From assembly GCA_905182015.1 (NCBI GenBank), contig CAJIZT010000012.1, positions 1-48,656 on the forward strand: a DNA stretch of 48,656 bases, read 5' to 3'. This document shows, piece after piece, positions 1 to 9,775 of the stretch. A model generated the notes under the pieces. That model searched no databases and was not told the DNA's origin. It saw only the letters and a list, made by a program, of their open reading frames with translations. The DNA comes from an alpha proteobacterium MED-G09. GTDB taxonomy: Bacteria; Pseudomonadota; Alphaproteobacteria; MED-G09. The first letter of the stretch is position 1, and each line of letters begins with the position of its first letter. A program made the translations under genes and the position numbers.

Positions 1-1466
1 TTGCAGCAGGGGTATCAAAGGCAAAGGCAGATCACGTTACCATTTCAGGATTTGAAGGCGGTACTGGCGCAAGCCCTTTAACATCAATTAAAAATGCTGG
101 AAGCCCCTGGGAGTTAGGTCTTGCAGAAACGCATCAGACACTTGTTATAAACGGCCTAAGGTCAAGGATTACAGTTCAAGCAGATGGTGGGCTTAAAACT
201 GGACGTGATGTTGTTATAGCCGCCCTTTTAGGTGCTGATGAATTTGGCTTTTCCACCGCCCCACTTATTGCCTCAGGTTGCATAATGATGAGAAAATGTC
301 ATTTAAATACTTGCCCAGTTGGCATAGCAACGCAAGACCCGGAGCTAAGGAAACTCTTTAATGGACAGCCAGAAGATGTAATTAATTTTTTCTTTTTTGT
401 AGCTGAAGAAGTTAGGTCCTACATGAGTCAGTTGGGATTTAAGAGTTTCAATGAAATGATTGGTCAAAGTCAGTATTTAAACACAAATAAAGCTATTGAT
501 CACTGGAAAGCTGAAGGATTGGATTTTTCTAAACTATTTTTTAAGCCAGATCCATGGAAAGGTGATCTATTATATAAAAATAAAGAACAAGAACACGATA
601 TTTATAATGTTTTAGATAGAAAGCTGATTGAAGAGGCCAAGCTATCTTTAGAAAGCTCTAAGCCCGTAAAAATTAAATCTAAAATTAAGAATACTAATAG
701 GTCGACTGGAGCAATGCTTTCAGGTGAAGTAGCAAAAAAATATGGCCATAAAGGCCTTCCTGATGAAACGATTAATATTAAATTAACAGGAACTGCTGGT
801 CAGAGTTTTGGGGCCTTCCTTGCAAAAGGAATATCTCTTGATCTTCAAGGTGAAGGTAATGATTATGTTGGAAAGGGGCTTTCAGGAGGAAGGATTGCTA
901 TCTACCCACCACAGAATTCTAAAATTACCCCAGAAGAAAATATTATAGTCGGGAATACTGTCCTCTATGGAGGCATAGCAGGTGAATGTTACTTCAACGG
1001 AATCGCTGGAGAAAGATTTGCTGTTAGAAACTCCGGCGCAACTGCAATTGTTGAAGGTACGGGAGATCATTGTTGTGAATATATGACCGGAGGAATAGTT
1101 GTTGTTCTCGGCGAGGTTGGAAGAAATTTTGGGGCAGGAATGTCCGGTGGCATAGCTTACGTTCTAGATGAAAAAGATAACTTTAATAAATTATATAATT
1201 CCGAAATGATTGAATTAGAAAAGATCGAGAATAATGAGGATGTTATCTTAAGCGACAATCTACTAATGCACGACAAAGAAAGGTTAAAGACTCTTATTCA
1301 AAATCATTATAGATACACGAACAGCCCTAAAGCAAAAAATATCTTAGATAATTTTAATAATTATTTACCAAAATTTATAAAAATAATGCCAACAGAATAT
1401 AAAAAAGTGCTTACTAAGATGTTCGCAAAAGACGAAACATCTGAAAATTATCAGAGGGGTAATTAA
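1..1466 (+). CDS. gltB: Glutamate synthase large subunit, 3' part (5' end outside window)
   Basis: NADPH-dependent glutamate synthase (GOGAT) large subunit, which makes glutamate from glutamine and 2-oxoglutarate. The frame is open from base 3 through the left edge, so the N-terminal amidotransferase domain is missing. The first ~100 codons carry the FMN-barrel signature ([10 protein letters not shown], then [12 protein letters not shown] and KTGRDV). They are followed by the cysteine cluster [15 protein letters not shown] (C-x5-C-x4-C), which in this family binds the 3Fe-4S cluster. The C-terminal part holds the Gly-rich beta-helix domain (for example [14 protein letters not shown] and [10 protein letters not shown]). 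The stop lies 2 nt before gltD, whose ribosome binding site AGAGGGG (1453-1459) is inside the end of this gene. The two are therefore a tight operon. Confidence 0.97.
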   Translation, partial: AAGVSKAKADHVTISGFEGGTGASPLTSIKNAGSPWELGLAETHQTLVINGLRSRITVQADGGLKTGRDVVIAALLGADEFGFSTAPLIASGCIMMRKCHLNTCPVGIATQDPELRKLFNGQPEDVINFFFFVAEEVRSYMSQLGFKSFNEMIGQSQYLNTNKAIDHWKAEGLDFSKLFFKPDPWKGDLLYKNKEQEHDIYNVLDRKLIEEAKLSLESSKPVKIKSKIKNTNRSTGAMLSGEVAKKYGHKGLPDETINIKLTGTAGQSFGAFLAKGISLDLQGEGNDYVGKGLSGGRIAIYPPQNSKITPEENIIVGNTVLYGGIAGECYFNGIAGERFAVRNSGATAIVEGTGDHCCEYMTGGIVVVLGEVGRNFGAGMSGGIAYVLDEKDNFNKLYNSEMIELEKIENNEDVILSDNLLMHDKERLKTLIQNHYRYTNSPKAKNILDNFNNYLPKFIKIMPTEYKKVLTKMFAKDETSENYQRGN

Positions 1467-1468
1467 GA

Positions 1469-2890
1469 ATGGGAAAACCAACAGGATTTATGGAAATAGA
1501 AAAAGTTGATAGAGGGTACAAACCTGTATCAGATAGAATTTCAAATTATAAAGAATTTGTTATTCCTCTTTCGAAAGAAGAGACCGTAAAGCAAGCTGCG
1601 CGATGTATGGATTGCGGTGTTCCTTATTGCCAGTCAGGATGCCCAGTTAATAATCAAATACCAGACTGGAATGACTTAGTCTATTCTAGTGACTGGAAAG
1701 GCGCATTAGAAAACCTTCACTCAACAAATAATTTTCCTGAGTTTACAGGGAAAATATGCCCGGCCCCTTGTGAGTCTTCTTGTACATTAAATCTTTATGA
1801 AGAACCCGTTTCAATTAAAACAATCGAGTGTGCCATTGTTGATCGAGGCTTTGAAGAGGGTTGGATAAAACCTCAGAAAATTAATAAAAAAACAGGAAAA
1901 AAAGTTGCAGTAATTGGAGCTGGGCCTGCTGGCCTTTCTTGTGCGCAACAATTAATACGCGGTGGACACGAAGTAACTGTTTATGAAAAGAACAACAAGG
2001 CAGGAGGCTTGCTCCGTTATGGAATTCCTGACTTTAAGTTAGAAAAAACAATAATAGATAGGCGTATAAAGCAAATCGAGGGTGAAGGAGTTACTTTTTC
2101 TTATGGAATTACTGTTGGTAAAGATATTTCAATTGATCAATTAAAAAATCAATACGATGCTATTGTTATGTCAGGTGGCTCAGAGTATCCTCGTGACCTT
2201 CCTGTAGAAGGTAGAGACCTGGAAGGTATTCATTTTGCAATGGACTTTTTGCCTCAGCAAAATAAACGTGTTTCGGCAGAAAAATATTCTACTAGTACAA
2301 AGGAAATATTGGCGACAGATAAAGATGTTGTAGTTATTGGAGGTGGTGACACTGGCTCTGATTGTATAGGAACATCAATTAGGCAAGGTGCTAATTCAGT
2401 TACTCAACTTGAAATCATGCCGATACCGCCTGAACAAGAAGATAAGGCTCTTACTTGGCCTAATTGGCCTCTAAAATTAAGAACATCCTCTAGTCAATCA
2501 GAGGGTGCGCTAAGAGATTTCTCAGTTATGACCACCAGCGTTTCAGGTAAGAACGGAAGATTGACTCAAATAAATTGTATAAAGGTTGATCACAAAATGA
2601 AACCCATTCCAAAATCCGAGTTTAGTTTAAAGGCGGATCTAATTTTATTAGCGATGGGATTTGTTCATCCTGTACACGAAGGAATGCTAAAAAATGCTAA
2701 TACAACGCTCGATAAAAGAGGCAATGTTGAAGCTAATACATTTGACTATAAAACCTCTGAAGATAAAATTTTTACCGCAGGAGATATGAGGAGAGGACAG
2801 TCATTGGTCGTTTGGGCTATTAGAGAAGGAAGACAGTGTGCAAGTTCCGTTGACTTATTCTTAACCGGCGAAAGAAATCTTCCAGTTTAG
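1469..2890 (+). CDS. gltD: Glutamate synthase small subunit
   Basis: Small (beta) subunit of NADPH glutamate synthase. It takes electrons from NADPH through FAD and Fe-S clusters and passes them to GltB. The 473 residues match the usual family length. The N-terminus has the two cysteine clusters typical of GltD ([14 protein letters not shown] and CPAPCESSC). The FAD Rossmann motif [10 protein letters not shown] follows near residue 150, and a second dinucleotide motif, [11 protein letters not shown], near residue 290. The C-terminal FAD-contact segment [17 protein letters not shown] is intact. ATG 1469 follows AGAGGGG at a 9-nt spacing. The TAG stop interlocks with the TAA stop of the convergent VWA gene (shared TTAG at 2887-2890), so no separate terminator fits between them. 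Confidence 0.97.
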   Translation: MGKPTGFMEIEKVDRGYKPVSDRISNYKEFVIPLSKEETVKQAARCMDCGVPYCQSGCPVNNQIPDWNDLVYSSDWKGALENLHSTNNFPEFTGKICPAPCESSCTLNLYEEPVSIKTIECAIVDRGFEEGWIKPQKINKKTGKKVAVIGAGPAGLSCAQQLIRGGHEVTVYEKNNKAGGLLRYGIPDFKLEKTIIDRRIKQIEGEGVTFSYGITVGKDISIDQLKNQYDAIVMSGGSEYPRDLPVEGRDLEGIHFAMDFLPQQNKRVSAEKYSTSTKEILATDKDVVVIGGGDTGSDCIGTSIRQGANSVTQLEIMPIPPEQEDKALTWPNWPLKLRTSSSQSEGALRDFSVMTTSVSGKNGRLTQINCIKVDHKMKPIPKSEFSLKADLILLAMGFVHPVHEGMLKNANTTLDKRGNVEANTFDYKTSEDKIFTAGDMRRGQSLVVWAIREGRQCASSVDLFLTGERNLPV

Positions 2891-4245
2891 ATATTTGATC
2901 TGAGCATTTCATCAACGACTCTCTCTAAATCAACAAGAGAACTGCAGACTTTATTTTTCGAAGAATAAGGTACAAATCGTAGCATCTCAGAATCACCTGT
3001 TCCCCACAATGATTTAGGTTCCGGATTTAAAAAAATTATTCTTTTTGATTTTTCTTGAATACTCTTAAGTATATCACACCTAGGGTCTCCATAATTTGAT
3101 CTTGCATCACCAAGGATAATAACGGTGGTCTTTCGATCAATATCATTTTCTAAAAACCCCTCTAGATCAGAAAAAGCTTGGCCATAATCAGTTGACCCAC
3201 CTCCGTTAATTAGTAAGGTTTCAGTTGCGGCAACCTCAATTTCCTTTGCCTCAAAAAGATCTGTAACTTCCCCAGCCTTGTTTGAAAAAGCAAAAGTACG
3301 AACATGCGGAAGTACTTCAGTAAGACTGTGTAAAAACATAAGGAAGAATCTGGAAACATTTGCGACTGAACCAGAAACATCGCAAAGCGCAACAATCTTA
3401 GGTCTGTCTACTTTTGTCTTCTTCCAAATAGTCTTAAATAATATACCATCATATTCTTGATTGGCTCTGATTGTCGATCTAACATCGAGAATGCCTCTCC
3501 TTGATTTTCTTTTTCTTCTTGAATGAACAGATATTAATTTTTTTGCCATTTTTTTAATTATTTTTGACATCAGTTTATAATCAGACCTATCGGCTTGAGT
3601 AAGCCGAATTTGTGATAGAGCATCTTCTCGTAATTGTCGTCCGGCATTAGTGGTTCTTAATTTAACTTGATTTTCAACATAGTCTCTAATTTCTAATCTA
3701 AGGCGCTCTCTAATCTCCTTTAACTCCTTCTCTCTTTCAGAATCCCCAGTTCGTGCGGCCAAAAAAATATCATTATTAAGTTTTTCAAGCCCCATTGAAT
3801 CAAATATCTTACGCGTAAACATACCTGTTTGAGTAAAAAGCCTTATTTCTGATAAATTTACTTCCCTTGCAGCCATGGCCATTAAGGTCATTAATGAATT
3901 TTTATCCGATTTTTTATATAATATTTCTAAGTCATCAGGTGAAGAGTTATTAAGTGAATCAATTCCCTCCTGAGCATCAGATATCTCTTCAATATTTTTT
4001 TCTTTTCCGGACATATTTTCAATATCCATATACCCTTCTTTAAAAAATTTATTAAAACAATCCTCAAATATTTCTTTCTCTCTTAAGTTTTTTGCAAGAG
4101 TTTGAGATAGTGAATTTTTTAATAATGATTTATCATTTAGTCCTGTAAAAGACACAACATGCATAGCGTCAATAGATTCAGCAGTTGAGATTCTTAAGTC
4201 AGAAGCCCTAAGGATGTGTATAAAGTCTCGTAAAAAATCAACCAT
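2887..4245 (-). CDS. VWA domain protein, CoxE-like partner of MoxR ATPase
   Basis: A 452-residue protein with a basic, charged linker (about 200-260) and a C-terminal von Willebrand A domain. The metal-ion-dependent adhesion site is intact: DVSGS at 289-293, Thr in GGGSTDYGQ near 350, and Asp in [10 protein letters not shown] near 378. It resembles CoxE-type VWA proteins encoded beside MoxR ATPases, which are thought to act together in maturation or metal loading of target enzymes. The ATG shares one base with the TAA stop of the upstream MoxR gene (TAATG), implying translational coupling. No cox or methanol-dehydrogenase gene lies nearby, so the client is unknown. Domain call is firm; function is inferred from family context. 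Confidence 0.88.
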   Translation of the reverse strand: MVDFLRDFIHILRASDLRISTAESIDAMHVVSFTGLNDKSLLKNSLSQTLAKNLREKEIFEDCFNKFFKEGYMDIENMSGKEKNIEEISDAQEGIDSLNNSSPDDLEILYKKSDKNSLMTLMAMAAREVNLSEIRLFTQTGMFTRKIFDSMGLEKLNNDIFLAARTGDSEREKELKEIRERLRLEIRDYVENQVKLRTTNAGRQLREDALSQIRLTQADRSDYKLMSKIIKKMAKKLISVHSRRKRKSRRGILDVRSTIRANQEYDGILFKTIWKKTKVDRPKIVALCDVSGSVANVSRFFLMFLHSLTEVLPHVRTFAFSNKAGEVTDLFEAKEIEVAATETLLINGGGSTDYGQAFSDLEGFLENDIDRKTTVIILGDARSNYGDPRCDILKSIQEKSKRIIFLNPEPKSLWGTGDSEMLRFVPYSSKNKVCSSLVDLERVVDEMLRSNI

Positions 4246-5195
4246 TATTTATTTGGAGTTTTTATTAAACTATCAATTTCAGGGTCAGAGGCATCAATAT
4301 CAGATTGAAACTTTAATAAAACATTCAGAGTTTCTCGAACTAAGTTTGGTTCCAAAACTTTAATATTTAATAAAACCAATGCTTTTGCCCAATCAATTGT
4401 TTCAGAAACTGAAGGCACTTTTTTTAAATCAAGCTTTCTCAAATCTTGAACAAATGATACCAACTGCTTTCTTAGAGTATTATCGATATCCGGAACTCGT
4501 GAAATAATAATTTTTTCTTCTAATGCAGAATCAGGGAACGGTATATAAAGATGAAGACATCTTCTTTTTAAAGCGTCACCAATTTCTCTTGTATTGTTTG
4601 ACGTTAAAAAAACCATAGGTTTTACTTTTCCTTTTATCGTTCCAATTTCAGGAATAGAAACCTGATAATCAGAGAGTATCTCAAGAAGAAAAGCCTCAAA
4701 TTCATCGTCAGACTTATCGATTTCATCAATAAGTAATACTGCACCTTCTTCACTGTTAATGGCTTTTAATAAAGGTCTTGGTTCTAAAAATTTTTCAGAA
4801 AAAAATATGTCATCAAAATTATCTAGCTTTTCTATTGAAGATTCTAAGGTATCAGCTTTCGAAACAACACTATTTAGCTTATCTTTTAAAACTTGCGTGT
4901 AAAGTAATTGCTTTCCATACTTCCATTCATACAGGGCCTTAGATTCGTCGAGACCTTCATAACACTGAAGTCTTATTAGGGGTTTTTCCATCCATTCTGA
5001 AGTTGCTTTGGCTAGTTCAGTCTTTCCCACCCCTGGGGGGCCCTCTACTAATATCGGCTTTCCCAGGGATTGACTAAGGAATATAGCTGTTGCTATATGC
5101 GTATTACAAATATAACCCTTATCCTCAAAGCTTACCTGGATAGCCTCTATAGAGTCTTTTGCAAAAGTGTTGGACACCGATTTACTATCTGACAA
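4245..5195 (-). CDS. MoxR-family AAA+ ATPase
   Basis: A 316-residue ATPase of the MoxR type. Walker A is GPPGVGKT (52-59), Walker B LLIDEID (154-160), sensor 1 lies in LTSNNTREIG (Asn200) and the arginine pair is at 211-212. MoxR proteins are chaperone-like ATPases that usually work with a VWA protein encoded next door, as here. The chosen start is TTG 5195, because the minus strand has AAGGAG at 5207-5202, six bases upstream. No in-frame ATG precedes the conserved N-terminal region. The gene is divergent from the hydroxyacyl-CoA dehydrogenase fusion, with 75 bases between the start codons to carry both promoters. Confidence 0.92.
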   Translation of the reverse strand: MSDSKSVSNTFAKDSIEAIQVSFEDKGYICNTHIATAIFLSQSLGKPILVEGPPGVGKTELAKATSEWMEKPLIRLQCYEGLDESKALYEWKYGKQLLYTQVLKDKLNSVVSKADTLESSIEKLDNFDDIFFSEKFLEPRPLLKAINSEEGAVLLIDEIDKSDDEFEAFLLEILSDYQVSIPEIGTIKGKVKPMVFLTSNNTREIGDALKRRCLHLYIPFPDSALEEKIIISRVPDIDNTLRKQLVSFVQDLRKLDLKKVPSVSETIDWAKALVLLNIKVLEPNLVRETLNVLLKFQSDIDASDPEIDSLIKTPNK

Positions 5196-5228
5196 TAAAA
5201 TCTCCTTAATTAAGTTTTTTTTGAATGT

Positions 5229-5240
5229 AAGGTAGAATAT
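5229..5240 (+). promoter_or_regulatory. Repeated upstream motif, possible promoter -10 region (copy 1)
   Basis: The 12-mer AAGGTAGAATAT lies 30 nt upstream of ATG 5271 and recurs exactly at 21633-21644, 27 nt upstream of the dienoyl-CoA isomerase start. The inner TAGAAT could be a -10 hexamer (5/6 to TATAAT), but no good -35 sits at the usual distance. Both downstream genes encode beta-oxidation-type enzymes. Shared promoter or regulator site is inference. Confidence 0.35.
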
Positions 5241-5270
5241 ACTTATTTGTTCAACGTGAAAGGAAAAAGT

Positions 5271-7346
5271 ATGCCCAGTATTAATGATGTTACAAAATTA
5301 GATATTAAAGACAATATAGCTATATTAACTCTAAACTCACCTCCTGTGAATGCATTATCTTCATCTGTTAGAGAAGGGTTAAGCCTGGGAATAAAAGATG
5401 CGATACAGGATAATAATGTTGAAGCCATAGTTCTTATATGTGAAGGGAGAACGTTTATAGCCGGCGCAGATATTTCTGAGTTCGGGAAAATACCAAAAGG
5501 TCCATCTCTTTTTGAGGTTCAAGAGGGCATAGAAAATTCACCAAAACCTATTATTGCAGCCATTCATGGAACAGCTCTGGGTGGAGGGCTAGAAGTCGCG
5601 CTAACTTGTCATTACCGTATAGCTGTACCTTCTGCAAAATGTGGGCTTCCGGAAGTTAGTCTTGGTTTACTACCAGGTGCGGGGGGAACACAAAGGCTTC
5701 CAAGACTTGTTGGCGTCGAGCAAGCTTTGAAAATGGTTACAACTGGAATTCACCTTCCGTCTGATAAATGCTTAAAAAGTGGTCTGGTGGATGAAATTGC
5801 CGATGAAGGGAGGCTATTGGAGGACTCAGTTACTTTTGCAAAAAAAATTATATCCGAAAAAAGACCTTTAAAAAAAGTTCGAGAGCTTAATGAAAAAGTT
5901 ATAGCCGCAAGAGGGAACACCGATCTCTTTAGTAATTATAGAAAATCTATTGCAAGAAAAACAAGGGGATTTTTAGCGCCGGAGTATAATATTCAATGTA
6001 TTGAAGCTGCAGTTAATCAAACCTTTGATGAGGGTATTAAAATTGAAAGAGATTTATTCTTAAAGCTAATAAACGGAAATCAATCTGCCGCCCAAAGATA
6101 TTTCTTCTTCTCACAACGACAGGTAGCAAAAATCCCAGATGTCCCGAAGGAAACTGAAGTGTATTCAATTAAGGAGATTGGAATTATTGGTGCTGGCACG
6201 ATGGGGGGTGGCATTGCAATGAATTTCGCAAATGCAGGTCTTCCTGTAACTCTAGTTGAAAGAAATCAAGAACTTTTAGACAAAGGCATTGGAATTATAA
6301 GAAAAAATTATGAGAATACTGCTAATAAGGGAAGGATTTCAATTGAAGATGTAGAAAATAGAATGAACTTAATTAACGGTCAAGTTTCAATGGAATCTCT
6401 CTCTACTAAAGATTTAATAATTGAAGCTGTATTTGAAAATATGGATCTAAAAAAAGAAATATTCTCACAATTAAATACTGTAGCAAAAGAAGGTGCAATT
6501 TTAGCAACTAATACCTCTGGATTAGATATTAATGAAATTGCCTCAATTACCGATCGACCAGAAAATGTCATTGGATTACATTTCTTTAGTCCAGCTAACG
6601 TTATGAAGCTACTAGAAATTGTACGAGGTCAAAAAACATCTAAAAAGGTTATTTCTACATCAATGTTAATGGCAAAAACTATTGGGAAAACCGCTGCCCT
6701 TGTTGGAGTTTGCCCTGGATTTGTTGGTAATAGAATTCTTTCTCAAAGGCAAAGAGAGGCGAATAAACTAATACTTGAAGGAGCGTTGCCGTCGGATATT
6801 GATAATGCACTTTTTGATTTCGGTTTTCCAATGGGGCCTTTTGCAATGTCCGATTTAGCTGGATTAGATATAGGGTGGAATAAAGAAACATCCCGAGGGG
6901 AAACAATAAGAGAAAAGCTTTGTGAGGATGGAAGGTTAGGACAGAAATCAGGAAAAGGATTCTATATATATGATGAAAGTAGGAATAAATCTTCTGATCC
7001 TGAAGTAGAAAAATTAATAATAGACTTTTCAAAAAATAAACAAATCAAAAGGCGCATCATTGGAAATGAAGAGATTTTAGAAAGGTGCTTATATCCTATG
7101 ATTAATGAGGGATTTAAAATTCTTGAAGAGGGAATGGCCATCAGAGCCAGTGATATCGACATAATATGGATAAATGGTTATGGATGGCCAGTATATGAAG
7201 GTGGTCCAATGTTCTACGGAAATACAATAGGGTTTGAAAAAATTCTTGAGTGGTTGAGAAAGATGGAAAAAGAGCATGGTAGTGATTTTACACCATCGCC
7301 TTATTTAGAAAAAGTTGTTGAAGAAAAATTAAATATATTTAATTAA
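5271..7346 (+). CDS. Bifunctional enoyl-CoA hydratase / 3-hydroxyacyl-CoA dehydrogenase
   Basis: A fused beta-oxidation enzyme (FadB/FadJ or peroxisomal-bifunctional type) that hydrates enoyl-CoA and oxidises 3-hydroxyacyl-CoA with NAD. The N-terminal crotonase domain (about 1-190) has EGRTFIAGADISEFG, GTALGGGLEVAL and PEVSLGLLPGAGG, including both catalytic-type glutamates. The NAD domain starts near 303 (IGIIGAGTMGGGIA), and GLHFFSPANVMKLLE near 435 carries the catalytic His. The C-terminal dehydrogenase domain is complete. At about 691 residues it is full length. ATG 5271 is chosen over TTG 5247 because AAAGGA lies just upstream of it. No fadA-type partner is adjacent; a thiolase gene lies about 18 kb away at 25397. 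Confidence 0.93.
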   Translation: MPSINDVTKLDIKDNIAILTLNSPPVNALSSSVREGLSLGIKDAIQDNNVEAIVLICEGRTFIAGADISEFGKIPKGPSLFEVQEGIENSPKPIIAAIHGTALGGGLEVALTCHYRIAVPSAKCGLPEVSLGLLPGAGGTQRLPRLVGVEQALKMVTTGIHLPSDKCLKSGLVDEIADEGRLLEDSVTFAKKIISEKRPLKKVRELNEKVIAARGNTDLFSNYRKSIARKTRGFLAPEYNIQCIEAAVNQTFDEGIKIERDLFLKLINGNQSAAQRYFFFSQRQVAKIPDVPKETEVYSIKEIGIIGAGTMGGGIAMNFANAGLPVTLVERNQELLDKGIGIIRKNYENTANKGRISIEDVENRMNLINGQVSMESLSTKDLIIEAVFENMDLKKEIFSQLNTVAKEGAILATNTSGLDINEIASITDRPENVIGLHFFSPANVMKLLEIVRGQKTSKKVISTSMLMAKTIGKTAALVGVCPGFVGNRILSQRQREANKLILEGALPSDIDNALFDFGFPMGPFAMSDLAGLDIGWNKETSRGETIREKLCEDGRLGQKSGKGFYIYDESRNKSSDPEVEKLIIDFSKNKQIKRRIIGNEEILERCLYPMINEGFKILEEGMAIRASDIDIIWINGYGWPVYEGGPMFYGNTIGFEKILEWLRKMEKEHGSDFTPSPYLEKVVEEKLNIFN

Positions 7347-7370
7347 TGATTCAGATATTAATATATCTAA

Positions 7371-7398
7371 TTTCATAATTATTTTATTTTCTTATAAT
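7371..7398 (+). promoter_or_regulatory. Possible promoter for ugd
   Basis: A perfect TATAAT (7393-7398) lies 21 nt before the ugd start. The matching -35 position holds TTTCAT (7371-7376, 16-bp spacer), a poor match. The 73-bp gap is otherwise AT-rich with one AT-only inverted repeat (7353-7368). Perfect TATAAT can occur by chance in such DNA. Confidence 0.35.
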
Positions 7399-7419
7399 TA
7401 ATTTCTTTGAGGGACATAT

Positions 7420-8730
7420 ATGAATATTAGCATAATAGGATCTGGCTATGTAGGTTTAGTGACGGGGGTTTGTTTATCAGATGCTGGTCATACAGTGATG
7501 TGCCTTGATAAAGATAAGGGGAAGATAGCCAAGCTTAATAATGGTGAGATTCCAATTTTTGAACCAGGTTTAGGATCGCTTATACAAAAGAATATAGGAA
7601 AAAAAAATCTATTTTTTTCTTCTGAAATAAAGTCCTCTCTCAAAGAATCAAAAGTTATATTTATTGCCGTTGGAACACCGACAAGTCCTGATAGTGATCA
7701 TGCGGATTTATCACAAATTTATTCTTGCGCTGAAGAAATTTCTAATAACCTCCAGGATGATTGTACTATAATAATTAAATCAACTGTTCCTGTTGGAACT
7801 TGCGATAAAGTTGAAGAAATTATTTCATCAAAAAACTCTAATAAAAATTTTGATGTAGTTTCTAATCCAGAATTTTTAAGAGAGGGGTCTGCAATTAACG
7901 ATTTTGAGAACCCTGATAGAATTATTGTAGGAACTACAAACAAGAAATCGATTGATTTAATTAAAGATATATATAAACGACAAATAGATAAAAAATATCC
8001 AATTATCTTCACCTCAAGAAAGTCTTCTGAATTAATAAAATATGCAGGCAATTCTATGCTTGCTATGCGGATAATTTTTATTAATGAAATTGCTGATTTA
8101 TGTGAAAAAGTTGGAGCTGATGTAGGAGATATAGCTCATGGTATAGGATTGGATAAAAGAATAGGCCCTCACTTTCTTAGTGCTGGACCAGGTTTTGGCG
8201 GCTCTTGTTTCCCAAAAGATGCAAGGGCTTTAATTGAATCGGGAAAAGAATACAAAGCCCCCCAAAATCTCCTCAAGGCTGTTGTAGATGGTAATGAAAG
8301 ACGAAAATCAAACTTGGCAGACAGGATTATTAATATAGTGGGAGCGAAGAAGAGGGTTGGTATTTTAGGGGTTACCTTCAAAGCTAATACTGATGATATG
8401 CGTGAGGCACCTAGCCTTTCTATCATTCCAAAATTACTTGATAATGGTATTAGTGTTTCTATCTACGATCCAGAAGCTGGCCAGCAAGAAATAGAAGAGT
8501 TTTATGGAGCAGAATGGAAGTCAGACCCTTACTCTGTTGCAGAAAATTCAGATTGTTTAGTCATTCTTACAGAATGGGATGAATTTAAAGAACTAGATTT
8601 AAAAAAAATAAAGGATATTATGTCTCAACCTATTATAGTTGATTTCAGGAATATATTCTCTCTCAATAAAATGAAAGATTTAAATTTTGAATATCACTCA
8701 GTAGGCAGATGCACAATTAATACCAAATAG
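7420..8730 (+). CDS. ugd: UDP-glucose 6-dehydrogenase
   Basis: Oxidises UDP-glucose to UDP-glucuronate with two NAD, supplying uronic acid for envelope or exported polysaccharide. The N-terminus has the Rossmann motif IGSGYVGLVTG, and the catalytic cysteine is Cys263 in GPGFGGSCFPKD. The conserved NPEFLREGSA and the C-terminal GVTFKANTDDMREAPS are present. Length (436) is typical. ATG 7420 is preceded by GAGGGA (7409-7414). The kpsF/kdsD-type gene begins 9 nt after its stop, so the pair is probably one transcript for capsule or LPS sugar precursors. No glycosyltransferases or export genes are in the window. Confidence 0.95.
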   Translation: MNISIIGSGYVGLVTGVCLSDAGHTVMCLDKDKGKIAKLNNGEIPIFEPGLGSLIQKNIGKKNLFFSSEIKSSLKESKVIFIAVGTPTSPDSDHADLSQIYSCAEEISNNLQDDCTIIIKSTVPVGTCDKVEEIISSKNSNKNFDVVSNPEFLREGSAINDFENPDRIIVGTTNKKSIDLIKDIYKRQIDKKYPIIFTSRKSSELIKYAGNSMLAMRIIFINEIADLCEKVGADVGDIAHGIGLDKRIGPHFLSAGPGFGGSCFPKDARALIESGKEYKAPQNLLKAVVDGNERRKSNLADRIINIVGAKKRVGILGVTFKANTDDMREAPSLSIIPKLLDNGISVSIYDPEAGQQEIEEFYGAEWKSDPYSVAENSDCLVILTEWDEFKELDLKKIKDIMSQPIIVDFRNIFSLNKMKDLNFEYHSVGRCTINTK

Positions 8731-8739
8731 GTAATAAAT

Positions 8740-9690
8740 ATGAAAATTATTGAATCAGCTCAAAAAGCTCTTAACGATGAAATAAAGGGTTTATCTCTTT
8801 TGAAAGAATTTTTTAATTCTGATTTTGAAAATGCAGTAAATGCAATCTTTCAAACAAAAGGAAAGGTTGTTGTAACTGGTGTTGGAAAATCAGGTCATAT
8901 AGGAAGAAAAATTTCAGCAACACTCTCCTCCACAGGTACGCCTTCTTATTTTGTCCATCCGACTGAGGCAAGCCATGGTGATATGGGAATCATAGAAAAT
9001 AATGATATTATTTTTGCTATTTCTTGGTCTGGAGAAACAACAGAATTAGGAAATATAGTTAAGTATGCTCTTGAAAATAAAATTAAACTTATTGGCCTTT
9101 CATCCAACAAAGACAGTCACTTAGCAAAATCTTCAGATATTGCCCTTACCCTTCCTTTTGTTGAAGAGGCATGTCCGAATGGACTGGCTCCAACAACCTC
9201 CACAACTATGCAATTGGTTGTTGGTGATGCTCTTGCAATTTCCTTGCTAAATGTTAGGGATTTTAATAAAGATAACTTTAGATCCCTTCATCCTGGAGGG
9301 CAATTAGGTGCTGCTTTAGCAATTGTTGAGGATGTAATGCATTCGGGAGATTCTTTGCCCACAATAGAGGCGGGGAGCTTAATGTCAGAGGCATTAATTA
9401 GAATTTCTGAAAAAGGTTTCGGCTGTATTGGCATCGTTTCAAATAATCATTTAAAGGGCATAATTACTGATGGGGATCTGAGAAGACATATGGGGCCTAA
9501 AATATTAAATAATACAGTGGATTCAATTATGACAAAAGATCCACAGACTGTTACTTCTAAAGTTCTTGTTTCAGACGCTCTAAATTTAATTAATCAACTT
9601 GGAATTCAAGGTCTTTTTGTATCCAACAATAACAATAAGCCACTTGGGTTTGTTCATTTTCATGATTTAATTCGAATTATGAAGGGCTAA
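8740..9690 (+). CDS. kdsD: Arabinose-5-phosphate isomerase (KdsD/KpsF/GutQ family)
   Basis: Interconverts ribulose-5-phosphate and arabinose-5-phosphate, the first committed step to KDO for lipopolysaccharide or capsule. It has an N-terminal SIS domain (about 1-200) with TGVGKSGHIGRKISATLSST, and the conserved FVHPTEASHGDMG and SWSGET. Two CBS domains follow (about 205-316), giving the standard 316-residue layout. It lies 9 nt after ugd. Paralogues KdsD, KpsF and GutQ share this architecture; the neighbouring ugd favours a polysaccharide role, but the exact subtype cannot be told from sequence alone. Confidence 0.92.
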   Translation: MKIIESAQKALNDEIKGLSLLKEFFNSDFENAVNAIFQTKGKVVVTGVGKSGHIGRKISATLSSTGTPSYFVHPTEASHGDMGIIENNDIIFAISWSGETTELGNIVKYALENKIKLIGLSSNKDSHLAKSSDIALTLPFVEEACPNGLAPTTSTTMQLVVGDALAISLLNVRDFNKDNFRSLHPGGQLGAALAIVEDVMHSGDSLPTIEAGSLMSEALIRISEKGFGCIGIVSNNHLKGIITDGDLRRHMGPKILNNTVDSIMTKDPQTVTSKVLVSDALNLINQLGIQGLFVSNNNNKPLGFVHFHDLIRIMKG

Positions 9691-9775
9691 GTATTGACGG
9701 CTGTGCTAAAATTATATCTTTAATAAAATTAAACCCTACTGTAATCAAATAATAATAAAATCTGAAGAGAATCAC

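Noticed and set aside
6679-7032. A 117-codon minus-strand frame inside the dehydrogenase fusion.
   Set aside because: It lies wholly opposite a strongly conserved coding region, with no ribosome binding site or recognisable domain.
7353-7368. AT-only inverted repeat between the fused dehydrogenase gene and ugd as a terminator.
   Set aside because: A six-pair stem of almost only A-T with no T tract; expected by chance in such AT-rich DNA.
9691-9775. Zur or Fur operator, or a firm promoter, before the TonB receptor.
   Set aside because: TTGACG at 9694-9699 is a fair -35, but no -10 lies at the right spacing, and no palindromic operator was found.
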